Source of the DNA: Stomorhina lunata
Lineage: Eukaryota; Arthropoda; Insecta; Diptera; Rhiniidae
Direction of reading: 5' to 3'
Length of the DNA: 64,000 bases
Assembly (NCBI GenBank): GCA_933228675.1
Contig: OW121741.1
Location: 55,487,310-55,551,309, forward strand
Shown here piece after piece: positions 11,203-21,532 of the stretch; position 1 is the first letter of the stretch; every line of letters starts with the position of its first letter. Position numbers and translations under genes: made by a program. The notes beneath the pieces are model-generated. The model was not told the origin of the DNA and did no database searches. It worked only from the letters and a program-made list of their open reading frames with translations.

Positions 11203-11625
11203 CTAGATCCATGTTTGGCTGATATCCAGAAACACGCTTTGTAAGATAGAAATTTGAAATTTGATTTTAGTTGAAGTGGAACCAACTCCAATAATATTAA
11301 TGGATGTTTTTCTCTTATGCAACCTTAGTACATTAGCAAAATGTTCAGTAACTAGGTTTGCTTGAGAACACGAGTCCAAAAGCGCAAGACATAGCTTAAA
11401 CTCACCTAAAGCATCACGAACAAGAACCACTGCTGTAGCTAAAATTACTCCATCAGATGATTTTTCGAAATGAACGTTTACGACTGCTGATGTCGACGAC
11501 GGAGGCAACGACCTCGAATCTGGCGGCGATAAATCATTGTTTTGTGCTGTAGTCCGATGAAGCATCGTGTGGTGAGATTTGCAACATACCTTACATTTAT
11601 TTTTCGATAAGCATTTAAAAAACAA
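11203..11625 (-). pseudogene. BEL-A gag zinc cluster and A17-type protease
   Basis: A 140-codon minus-strand frame. It starts with the last gag zinc cluster (FFKCLSKNKCKVCCKSHHTM), a Ser/Pro-rich linker, VILATAVVLVRDALGEFKLC, then the aspartic-protease-like block LALLDSCSQANLVTEHF (catalytic Asp in L-L-D-S) and INIIGVGST, the expected second strand. It keeps the protease region that is missing in BEL-B. The region 10960-11200 continues the linker in broken frames. Confidence 0.8.
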
Positions 11626-11713
11626 TGTGTGTCTCTTACAGACAATTTATGCACAATCCCAACTTTTTAACAGTGGTAAAACGGCCTTCAACGTTTTGAA
11701 TTTTGGGCAACCG

Positions 11714-12692
11714 CTAAGCCAATGATCGACACATATACAAAGGAAGCACAGTCTTTGTTGTGTAAGGAAGGTTGAGCGATAATTTTGTTGGCGTTGAATG
11801 TGACGTTATTGGTAATTTGTATTGACACCGGAGAACGAAGGAAAATTTTCTGAAGACTCTAAGAACTGACATCTTCGTTCTAAATACTTGCAATATCCCT
11901 CCCACGATGGTAATTTAGCGTAATCTAATTTTTCTCTCCATTTGATTTGAGTATCGCAATCCGTTTTTTGGCTTATTAGATGGATAATTAAAGCGTTATA
12001 TATATCATCAGTCGTTCCTAATGACTTTAAAGAACTATAAATGGCTGATGCGCTGTCCACCAAGCTGCGAACTGTATGCTACATGATTTATTTATATTTG
12101 GTAACTCTCAAAGATTTTGGATGTGCTCTATAAAAATAAGTGTATTGTTGTCATAGCGGTATTCTAATCGCTTTAGAGCCCTTTCATAATTTTCTGATGT
12201 TACTTGAAATGCACAAACTGTATCCAATGCTTGGCCTGACAAACAATGCAGTAAATGATTGAATTTTTCGATGTTGAATAACGATGAGTCGTCATTAACA
12301 AATTGCTTAAAAGATCATATGAAATTTTTGTATGTGGAAAATTTTCCATCAAATTTTGGCAAATCTAGACTTGGCAGCTTGCTATGACTAGAAAAAGGGG
12401 CACCAATTGTAGCATCGAAACTTTGACGTTTGTAATTATCTCCCATGAATTCAATAATCTTTGATTTTGTTTTGATACACAAATCTTCAATGTCAATTCT
12501 TGATGTGTCTTTTGGATTAATTTCTTCTATATTTGTTTGTATTGTTAACAGTTGTTTAAAGTAGGCTTCGACAAGAGACAAACGACATTCCAATTCAGCA
12601 ATGGACATAGAAGGTGAGACTAAATTTTTAATTCTCGTTACATTTGCTTTTGATGTTTGCCGCTGTCTTGTAAGAGCTTCCAACTCAGACAT
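11714..12692 (-). pseudogene. gag: BEL-A gag, capsid part, frames broken
   Basis: Minus-strand gag of the older BEL/Pao element. Start ATG at 12692 (MSELEALTRQRQTSKANVTR) with a helical N-terminal part and PSLDLPKFDGKFSTYKNFI, which opens the DUF1759 block. The remainder (12064-12314) is shifted. The 11806-12063 frame has DSASAIYSSLKSLG and WREKLDYAKLPSWEGYCKYLERRCQFLES, which matches the end of the block. At least two frame breaks are present. It follows its own leader and primer site (12951-12965). Confidence 0.8.
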
Positions 12693-12950
12693 ATTAAGAG
12701 AGTTTGTATGTTAGTTTACATAAAAGAGGGAATTTTAATAAATGTTAATTATGATTCCTTTAATTTGTTATTTCTTATTTCACAAAGCGAAAAGAGGTTT
12801 TTAATTGTTGTTGTTGCTGAATGACGAATATAACAAAAGAAAACAATTAAACTTTTCTGTTTTATTTAATATTTGTATTTTCGCACTGTAAATTATTTTA
12901 ATTTATTTTTAATAAATTTATTTATTTATTGATTTTAAAGAATTCTTGCT

Positions 12951-12965
12951 CCACGTTGGGCGCCA
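12951..12965 (-). promoter_or_regulatory. Primer-binding site of BEL-A
   Basis: On the minus strand this reads TGGCGCCCAACGTGG, a well-formed TGGCGCC-type LTR-element primer site, five bases inside the LTR edge at 12971. Confidence 0.85.
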
Positions 12966-12970
12966 AAAAA

Positions 12971-13262
12971 TGTATGATATGTAGATAACATTATCGAGAA
13001 TAAATGACTATTGCTCAAGGGTAAGACTTGTTTTCGATAAAACGTAACAAAATAGACTGCAAATATTTATTTGTTATTTTCTGCTTTATACTCTAAAAGA
13101 GTTCTAAAACTGTAACTATATAATAAATTTGGAAAAAATATAGGAATATTGAAAATTAAAATTAATAAAATTATTTTTAAAATTTAAAGAAATATTAATG
13201 TTGCGACTATTTTAGATATTGAAACATTTTTAATTAATAAATACAGCATAGAGGCCCCAACA
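12971..13262 (-). repeat. 5' LTR of BEL-A
   Basis: On the minus strand it starts TGTTGGGGCC at 13262 and ends ATCATACA at 12971, so it has TG...CA ends, is about 292 bp long and sits correctly next to the primer site. The partner LTR lies beyond the left edge of the window, so the borders rest on the TG/CA rule and the primer site. 12693-12950 is AT-rich leader with no coding signal. Confidence 0.75.
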
Positions 13263-13308
13263 CCTAGGCTAGAATAATATTTCCCAAATATTATCGCTTA
13301 AGTATTAA

Positions 13309-14135
13309 TCTTAATTCAGTGATGCCAACCAAAAATTTTACTTTGTGGAAGATTCGACATTAAAAAGTAGTAGATTCCACAAAATTTATTTTCAAAAAGT
13401 GGTAAATCTACCACTTTTATTATTCAAGCTTTTAAAGAATTTTAAGTTAGAATATTTACGCTTTTATTCAATGTTTTGTTTAAAAAATAGTGTCGAATAT
13501 GTATCAATAAATATACATACATATTGAATGTAATTTGAAAAATAAACAAGAGCTTATAAAAGATAATTTTTTATTCGAATTCTTAAAAGAATATATGCTT
13601 TTACTAAATTATTTCAAATGTTCATCTGTTGGTGTAAGCATTTACACTCCCTGAAGAGTGTTAGTAGAAAGTTTATTCCTATTAGAATTTTAAAGTAAAT
13701 TAACTGCCGAAATAGCCTTTTAACATTGGCACTGCTATGTGGAAGCACAAGCAATTTTTGTGTCAAAGGGAGCATTTGTTCGTTGTCACCTTTATTATTC
13801 TAGAAACATGATGTCAGAAATTTTCAACACGTATGTATATTTTCTTCTAGAGAGGAATGAAATGTTATATTTCTTAAAAGCTTCCATTCCAAATATAATT
13901 CGCTGCGGTCTTAGGGACATAAATCTAAATAGTGTTACAAAAAAAAATATATATATATTTTTTTGAAACAGGTGTTCAATGTTGCATTTTTGGTAAAGAA
14001 AAATTGATTTAACACAATTTTGAAAAATCTTAAAAAAGTAGTAGATTCTACTTAAAAAGTGGTAGAGCGTAGAAAGATACCCAAAGGTAGTAGATCTACT
14101 ACAAAAGTGGTAGAGTTGGCGTCGCTGTCTTAATT
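13309..14135 (+). mobile_element. hAT-superfamily MITE, copy 1, with 8-bp target duplication
   Basis: Element 13317-14127 (811 bp) flanked by TCTTAATT at 13309-13316 and 14128-14135. Ends are CAGTGATGCCAAC and, on the other strand, CAGCGACGCCAAC. An 8-bp duplication with CAG-starting short inverted ends is diagnostic of hAT. No transposase frame is present, so it is non-autonomous. Subterminal repeats occur at both ends (GTAGTAGAT, AAGTGGTAGA, and CTACCACTT in the opposite sense) and could be transposase contact sites. A second copy lies at 27321-31503. Confidence 0.9.
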
Positions 14136-14199
14136 AGTAAAATAACTTTTATATTACACAAATTCAAGTACTTTTCCGATATATTTATACTACGATAGT

Positions 14200-14390
14200 A
14201 AGCTTAAGATTTTCTAATATAGGTCTGATAACAATTCAAAAATCTAACTTATTTCGTATACCCTAAGATTCTAAGGCTTCTATAGATTAACAAAACAATC
14301 ACTCCCAAATATTGTTGGCAAAAGTTTGATAAAATCGGTCCGCTAACCTTAGAGTTTTAGATAACTGGGGGGTTACTGCGTAACTCGATA
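14200..14390. repeat. Fragment of dispersed 2-kb repeat family
   Basis: Contains TTGATAAAATCGGTCCGCTAA and AGAGTTTTAGATAACT, which reappear in the larger copies at 36197-38285 and 41774-44097 and in the fragment at 18937-19400. Short and decayed. 14136-14199 holds nothing recognisable. Confidence 0.55.
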
Positions 14391-15210
14391 TTTCCCTTTC
14401 GTAAATGCAACTGTGTATTACGAAAACGGACATTTTTGTCGTTTAAAATGATAGAAAATTGTTCGAAAGTGACAGTTGAGAAAAATGTAAGTATTTATAG
14501 AAATTATACTTTTTTAAATAAAAATACATTTTTATAAAGTGAATCAACTAATAAATTTGTATTGTTAACATTTTAAATGAATATTCCGAAAAATGTATAT
14601 ACACAAACAAAAAACAATATGAGGAAATGGTGAAATATATGACAAGGCATCATGGCAACAAAAATAACGTAAGAAGCAAATGTCATAGAAACAGTAGCAG
14701 TGTTTCTGGGACTGGAGGTGGACCAAGCAGATTAGAACAGCAAACGTTCAATTTTCTTTTGATAGAGAAAGCTGTAAGCGGAATGTCTGGGACACAAGAG
14801 TTTGGAGCAAAAAGCTAATCACACAATGTACCAACATTAATACGAAGACGTAGTCTTGAAAATGATTTAAATGAAAATTCCAATTCCTCCACTGAAGAAG
14901 ATATCCTAGTAATATCCTAGTAATGACCTTTTGGAAAACAAGTACAAAATCAAATAGAGTACCAAGAGAGTTCAATAACTGTTTTTAAAGAATTCAATGA
15001 AGTGCTCTAAAAATTTTGAAATTTAACTTGAAAAAGAAAAAAATCAACTTGAGAAAGACAAATTAAACTGCTAAAAAAAAATTCTATTTCAAAAAAGTGA
15101 CGGAGTTGGAAAAATCCAAAAGAAGGGTTCAACAATTGGAAATGAAGAAAGCTATTATAAACCTTGAATTGGAAATTGTTAAACAATTTACTCTAATTTA
15201 ATTGTGCTTG
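14368..15210 (+). pseudogene. Decayed Myb/SANT-like (zeste-type) coding fragment next to a MITE-like end
   Basis: At 14370 the sequence GGGGGGTTACTGCGTAACTCG matches the end of the small MITE at 23541-23650. Downstream, the frame 14627-14818 has GTGGGPSRLEQQTFNFLL, and 14830-15190 read in shifting frames gives ENDLNENSNSSTEED and a Glu/Lys-rich helix. K-T-G-G-G-P followed by an acidic region and a C-terminal coiled coil is the layout of zeste-like Myb/SANT regulatory proteins, often carried by DNA transposons. No matching right-hand end was found. Tentative. Confidence 0.4.
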
Positions 15211-17720
15211 TTTACGCTGGAAACCCTATTTTTAAGTCCTTTAATATACAACTCTAGCTTTAAGTAAAAATGAATTGTCAATAATGAAATGTCAAAAACA
15301 ATAAAAACGAAAAAACTACTATTGATCAACCCCCGAAACCCGAAGGTACGTTTGTTTGCTCAAACCCCCAAATAAATATTAATTATTTTGAAATTAATAC
15401 CCGTTTGTTTTTCTTTCTTCGAATTAAAATATTTTGTTTATTTTTCCCCATCACCCCCAACATTTTGTTCCATTCGAACCGGAATTTAAGAACCCTAAAT
15501 AAAATATTTAAATTCGGAGTATTTCTTTTTAGAAACACCCGAAGAATTTGTTGAAGAAACCTCCATATTCGAAGTAATTATATTGTCACCAAAAACCCCT
15601 ATTGTACCCCATTTAATAAACCCCTTTATTTCTCACAAGGTACGTAGTTTGAATTTAAAAGTGCCTGTGTTTAATTATTAATAAACAAACAAAATAAGTG
15701 CATAAAAATAAAATAAATAAAAAGTCAAACAAACCAACAAACACATACACGCATAATACTGTTGTTGTTGTTGTTGTCGTTTTGCTTGTTGATCTTGTCA
15801 TTCCCTTTTGCTTATTTCTTTTGTACGTGAAGTAAACAACCCTTTTTCGATCAACAAGAAAAACAGGGTGTGTTTGTTATTTTGATCGCGATTATCTAAA
15901 ATAATAAAGTTTGATTATTTTTTGCACTTGTTTCGATTTTTAAAATTATTTGTTGATAATTTTAATTAAAATATATTTGAATTAAGTTCATAAATACAAA
16001 ATATAGTTTATTTAGAAAACTTTTTTATTTTTTTGCTATTTTTTTTTTTTTAAATTAAAAATATTTTTTTGATATTTTTGGAATTCGAAACCCAGAATTT
16101 AAGACCCATTTTTAATTCTATTTTTAAGTTTTCACTCGTTTTTTGGAAATTTATCGATTTTTTATATTATTCGGCAAATTTTATTTCAGTTTTTCCACTT
16201 TTAATGTGTTTTATAGTATTTCTTTAGACTTTCTTTTAATTTTTGTTTGGCTATTTAATAAATAATACCTCATAAGATGGCATCAACGAAACCCCTTTTT
16301 AAAAAATTACAATCGTTTAGTCGATTTTGAAAGCTTTATTCGAGCTATCCCACAAAATGAACATTCTGTTCACACATTAACAACTCATCGACAAGAATTA
16401 ACTCGTTTGTGGGAAATATTTCGTGATTGTTATGAGGATTTATTAGAAAGTATTGAAGAGACTAAACTCTCAGCTGAACAAGTGAAATCCAAATATATGT
16501 CTGGATATACGACATATTTTCAGTATATTCATCATAAATGAATATATCGAAAGTTCAATTGATAAGATCGTGGATGAAAATCAGGCTTGTGATACCGAAA
16601 CATTTGGTGGTGACTAAACGTCTTGGCCAACTTTTAGAGATATGTTTTCGGCCCTGTATAAGAATAATACTCATGTGAGTAACAAGGGAGTTCTAGTTAA
16701 CTCTCAACTCAAGACTCTATTTAATCTTAATCCGGTAGAGAAGGAATCTGGTCCTTCAATTAAGAGTCTGCAACGGACAATAAACGATTGCATAACAAAT
16801 TTATCACTTTTAGGTATTGAAACTCAAAATTGGGATATTATTTTTGTTTTTAATTGTTCAACAAGTCACACACGGACTTTGGGAACAATCTCAAGGACCT
16901 AGCTCTGCATTAAAATTTTAAAATTTTTAAAGTTTTAGTACATCAGTTACCACAAATATCCCCCCAAGAAAATGCCCTTTATGTACCGAAAATCACCCGC
17001 TTCGTTTATGTTCAGTTTTCCTAAGGATGTCAGTTAGTGAGCGATTAGAAGTAGTTAAGAATCATGGGTGTTGTTCTAATTGTTTAGCTTCACATGAAAT
17101 TAGGAGATGTCAAAGCACAAATGTTTGTTTCACTTGCAAGCAGAAGCACCATTCTTTACTCCATCGATCTGAGTCTTCGTCTCAGAGTCGAAATACTTCG
17201 GAAGTAACCCCAGGCAATTTCGAAAACTCTCAACGTCATATTAACACCCCTTCAAATACTTCTTCAGGAAGAATCGATGACGGTGAGAGCCCATCAACAT
17301 CAGCTGCCACTCGTTCCCTTAAAAATTTCGCTACCCATATACAGTCTACTCCTAATTCCACTGTTTTGTTAGGAACTATGGTTGTCGATGTTTTATCTAA
17401 TAATAGTAGGTCTTCTGCTAGAGCTTTAATTGATCCTGCTTTACAAGCCACTTTCATTTCGAAATATCTGCAGAGGACATTAGCTCATCCAACATTCTCT
17501 GCCCTCTCTTCTAAAATAACAGGTTTTAATGGCACTATAGCAGGTTATTAAACAAAAGTTTGTTTTTTAACACTTTCGTCTCCAATAGATCCAAATTTTA
17601 AATTTAAAATTATAGTTTATGATGTCGAAAAGCTCACTGGTCGTTTACCAACATGTCCGATGGCAAATTTCAGAGATTTTAACATTCCCGATTTATCAGT
17701 AGCAGATTTGAAATGCTACC
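15200..17720 (+). pseudogene. BEL-C: 5' half of a third BEL/Pao element (LTR end, leader, gag, protease start)
   Basis: Near 15455-15490, CCCCCAACA is followed by TTTTGTTCCATTCGAACCGG, which looks like an LTR end plus a BEL/Pao primer site. A (GTT)n run lies at 15761-15778 and the leader is AT-rich to about 16270. Gag is decayed from 16277. The frame 16642-16902 matches the DUF1759 middle, and 17027-17551 has two zinc clusters (CCSNCLASHEIRRC, CFTCKQKHHSLLH), a Ser/Thr linker, then VLLGTMVVDVL and ARALIDPALQATFISKYL, the protease active-site region with the residues after Asp altered. Weak protease continuation runs to about 17720. Pol is missing. Confidence 0.75.
17027..17551 (+). pseudogene. 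gag: BEL-C gag zinc clusters and protease start
   Basis: The best preserved frame of BEL-C (174 codons). M-S-V-S-E-R-L-E-V-V-K begins the segment before the zinc clusters. Cys/His clusters lie at residues about 14-30 and 35-48, a Ser/Asn-rich spacer at 50-110, and protease-like VLLGTMVVDV then LIDPALQATF at 118-150. BEL/Pao proteases normally have Asp-Ser-Gly-Ser-Gln here; the Pro-Ala replacement predicts an inactive enzyme. The frame ends at a stop in the following strand. Confidence 0.75.
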
Positions 17721-17724
17721 ATAT

Positions 17725-17850
17725 GGAAGAAAATCTTTCAAATCTTGGCATAAGAAATTGGAGAATATGCGCACAAGATAGAAGCGCATGGAATTCTAAA
17801 ATATGCTTGGCCTTTGACCTAAACAGGTTGTTACAATAGGTCATTTAAGT
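17725..17850 (+). pseudogene. 3' end of an RTE-type non-LTR retrotransposon
   Basis: Reads LGIRNWRICAQDRSAWNSKI, which matches the last residues of RTE-type polyproteins (N-W-R-x-x-A-Q-D-R-x-x-W), then a stop and a short tail with AAGTAAGTAAG, the tetranucleotide tail style of RTE elements. 5'-truncated, as is usual for target-primed insertion. Confidence 0.5.
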
Positions 17851-18420
17851 AAGTAAGTTAATCTCCTGGTCTTTCCCCATCCAATGATATTAAACACGTA
17901 TATCAAGTTTTAATACATAGTCTTTAAAAGCTCTGAAAACTTTCCTCCCATAGGATTTTTACGCTGAATATTGGTTATTGGAGAGTAATGTGTGCATATA
18001 AAGTTAATAGTGTACGGTGGTATTAACTCATCACAGTGGGTTCTACAGTGGGCTAAAGTTGCCCACGTCGGGTATGTAAAACTTTGGGTCCGTATAACTT
18101 TCGCCAATTTGGTCCGATCTGAGTTTAAGAGATATTTGAATCCAAAAAAAATTAAAAATAATTTTTTAACATGTAAATTTTCGCAAAAATCTCTAAAACT
18201 AAAAAAGGTATTACGACTATTTTTGTACACAGTATGGACCTCTATATAAGAAAATATAAATTTCAGAACAAGTTCTGAAATTAAAATTAAAAATTTTGAA
18301 TACAGAAGAGTACTTTTTTTTTAGAAAAACGGCCAGTGTGACCCGGTTTATAGTCGGGCTCTATCAGATTTTTGCACAGACCTTAAGAACATTATCTTAA
18401 CATACATGGGCATACTGCAT
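17851..18420. other. No gene seen
   Basis: AT-rich sequence. Two overlapping short frames on opposite strands (17910-18249) show no recognisable domain and are treated as chance. Confidence 0.5.
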
Positions 18421-18436
18421 TAGATTTTTACTGCAG

Positions 18437-18625
18437 TAAGTGTTTCAGTAATCAGTAAATATTTACTGATTACTGAAAATAAAAATCAGTTTTCAGTAAA
18501 TTTTACTGATTACTAAAAAAATCAGTATTCAGTAAATTTTACTGATTACTGAAAAAACAAATTAGTATTCAGTAAATTTTACTGATTACTGAAAATAAAT
18601 TCAGTAATCAGTAAAATTTAATAAT
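18437..18625. repeat. Palindromic AGTAA/TTACT tandem array
   Basis: About four diverged copies of a roughly 50-bp unit built from TCAGTAAATTTTACTGATTACTGAAAA. CAGTAAATTTTACTG is itself a near-perfect inverted repeat, so the array can fold into a series of hairpins. The outer arms are also inverted (CAGTAATCAGTAAATATTTACTGATTACTG at the left, TTCAGTAATCAGTAAAATTT at the right). Confidence 0.75.
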
Positions 18626-18936
18626 ATGATTATCGAATGCAGTATCCGTAGGTTTTCACTACATAATTAAAAAAAAGTTTTGAGATCTATTAAAAAATTT
18701 GTTTACAGTCACAAAAAACTCGAGTTTTCTTAAAAATCGGCTAATTTTCGACTGCCGCTGGTTGTAGGGTGCATGTCCAAAATTTTTAGAAATATAGTTT
18801 ATACTGATCCCTGAAGCCTAGTCTTTTAGAAAATGTAAAAAACTAATTGAGCCTTTTGAAAAAAATTTTAAAATATATTGAAAAAATAATGTTACTTTTT
18901 TTTTGAAGAATTTTTCTGTGTTAAAAAGTTTACATA

Positions 18937-19400
18937 ACAACAAGTAAGAGTGTAATATTCGGCTTTGCCGAATCTTAGATACTCTTCACCAATGGTGTTT
19001 CAAAAGTTGGTTGATATATGGATTTGATGATCAGTTCAAGGTAGATATATTCTGCTAATTTTTAGACCGATGCATAAACTACATCGCTATGCATCTGTAA
19101 AAATTAATTTTTTAATTACCTTGGTTTATATTGCGGTTTAAATATATAAATATACATATATTCCATATACATAGTTTGTGATTCGCGAACTCAGAAAACG
19201 TAAGACTTCACGGTTCTAAAAAGTTCATAAATATGCACTTTTATCTGAACTTAGTTGAGTCCCTTTTCAATAATATTTGGTAAACATTGTACCTTCTCTA
19301 TATACATATGATTGAATTCATTAATTACGTACGACGGTTATAAAAAAATTCTTGTTTAGTTATTTAAAACTCTAAGCGGACCGATCTAGATCTAACCTTT
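18937..19400 (+). repeat. Fragment of dispersed 2-kb repeat family (5' end)
   Basis: Starts ACAAGTAAGAGTGTAATATTC, then CGGCTTTGCCGAATCTTAGATAC and CTTCACCAATGGTGTTTCAAAAG, matching the left end of 36197-38285. Ends in AACTCTAAGCGGACCGATCTAGATC, also present in that copy. Internally deleted. 18640-18936 holds nothing I recognise. Confidence 0.75.
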
Positions 19401-20997
19401 GGCAATAATATTTGGGAGTGTTTGTGGAGACACGTGACACTTCTTGTATATGCTGTAGTCTAAACATTTGTACGTCTTTGTTTCTGGACTCTGCAGATTC
19501 TTCAAAGAGTTCATCGGTTGATACAATAAAATTTTTTATGACTTCTGGAGCATGGATATGAACTTTATATACAGAAGGAGGAAGATTTAACATGTATATT
19601 TTTTAATCAGTCGTTCATAATGAACCAACAAAAAAAAAAAACAAATTAAAAGTAAAGAGATTAGATATATGGATACCATAGAAAAATCTGCGGGATTCTG
19701 CAGCTGAACTTAACACTGTATTCTCTTTATCTATCAGGGAGTAATATGCAAGAAAAAGTTTAGAGGGACAATGAGAGACAAAACACACCTATTTCCTTAT
19801 TAAGTCCTTTTTAGACAAGTAAAGAAGCTTCAAAACCTTACTTTGTTCTGCAATGATTTACGCAAAATGCAAGGCGCGATTTAAAAAAGTTGGTCAGTAG
19901 AAAGAAAAATATTATCTTTGTGAATAATATCCATTATATCCAGTTCAATTTTAAATATCCGTTGGCAATATTTTATTTGTTATAAAACACAGTGCAACAG
20001 GAAAAATCAGCCTTAACAATTCCAATGGAAAATGAAAGTATGCTATTAAGTTAGCGGAACTGCCAAAGGGTTTTGAAAAGTTAGCTCGAATTTCATTTTT
20101 ATGGCCTCTTGAAGTTGGTCCTTTTTTCCTAAAAATTTTTAATATTGCAGTCCATTTAAGCTTTTAATTAATTTGTTTAGATTTTAAAATTAAAAAAACA
20201 CACTTTTTATTTTAAATTAAATTAACTAAAGTCAAACTTTTACATTATATAAAACAAATTAAAAATCAAAAACACATACTGAACCATCTTCAATTTGGAT
20301 GAAATAAATTTTTGGAAATTTTTAAAGTTTTTCAAAATTTTGAATTTAGCTTTGGTTCAGATTCTTTGGCGGTTCAAATTTCGTTATTTTCAAGATTTTT
20401 TTCAAAACATGGCCGTTTTATATTATTTTTATTTTATATTATGATATGGTTATTAGATTTTGATGAAACTATTTCGATGCTGTTTTAATTAAAATGTTGT
20501 ATCGTGTGTTGGAGAACAAATGAGATAAATTATGTCTATAACTGAAAGAAATCTCAAAAAGCAAATCTTCCATTTTCTTTACCTTTCTCCCAATTATGTT
20601 GACATTAAAAAATGATAACCAAAAAAGTGGGCACATGTTTTTCAATACAAACTTTAAAAATTTGAAAATTTTTTCATCATTTATATATTTCTACATCAGA
20701 ATTTATAACAATTCATAAAAAATTTTAATTTAAAAATTTCAAATTAAAAAATAGATTAAAAAAATTAAATACAGGACATACTCTAAAATATTATCCTAGT
20801 TTCAAAAATCCGATAACCGTTAATCATGTTATAGACATACAAAACGCGAAATTCAATATTTTAAAGAATTGTGAGTGAAATAGGAGAAGGTATACACAAA
20901 ATTCGGAGATGGTAAAGTTCAAAACTCGTATTTTTCATTCGAAAAACATTGATTTTACCAAAAATCAATTTAAATACAAAATAAATTTTGTTCATGT
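19401..20997. other. AT-rich DNA, no gene seen
   Basis: No domain-bearing frame on either strand; poly-A and poly-T runs are frequent. A short minus-strand frame at 19372-19593 is unrecognised and overlaps the repeat fragment. Confidence 0.5.
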
Positions 20998-21532
20998 TTT
21001 TTTTTATTCAATCTTTATTTACCATGAACTAACAATAAGTAATCAAATCGTAAAATCTAAAATTCTTAATTATGGAAGTCTATTTTTAACTTCATAATTA
21101 TTTGCATGATTAGGATTTTTTTACATTATTAAATCCATCTTCTTTAGCTGCAGTACAGGTCACTAGTATCCCTCCTTCTGAGCCGGATATGGCCGCGACC
21201 GTTTAGTATATTTTGAGGTAGTGGATTTAGGAGACATACGAATTCATTGACATAATTAACAACACGCTTCGCTAATTCTGTTTTAACCAACGGAATTTCA
21301 AGGTCTTTGTGTAAGTTGGTGTTTTTAATGTACCACCGGCGCCAGTAATTATTCTTAAAAGTTTAAGGCGGCAAGCCTTTGTATTTTCTCAATATTTGTC
21401 CCCACAATTTAATTCCGTAACACGATATTGGTTTAATAATAGAGTCGTATAGAAGAATTTCGCAATCTAGGCTAATTTTCGAATTTTTACCAATTAGCCA
21501 TCTTGGCATCTATGTGACTTTTCCACGTAAGC
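20998..21532 (-). pseudogene. Jockey-type relic 1, piece 1 (3' end of the RT ORF and 3' UTR)
   Basis: The left edge is a T run (20996-21006) that would be the poly-A tail of a minus-strand element. 21140-21530 matches the copy at 61430-61830 almost line for line (CTTCTGAG-CGGATATGGCC, GTCTTTGTGTAAG). In that better copy the same region encodes the C-terminus of a Jockey-type RT protein (HPNPLARNIL). Frames here are broken. It continues after the Transib-like insertion at 23318. Confidence 0.8.
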
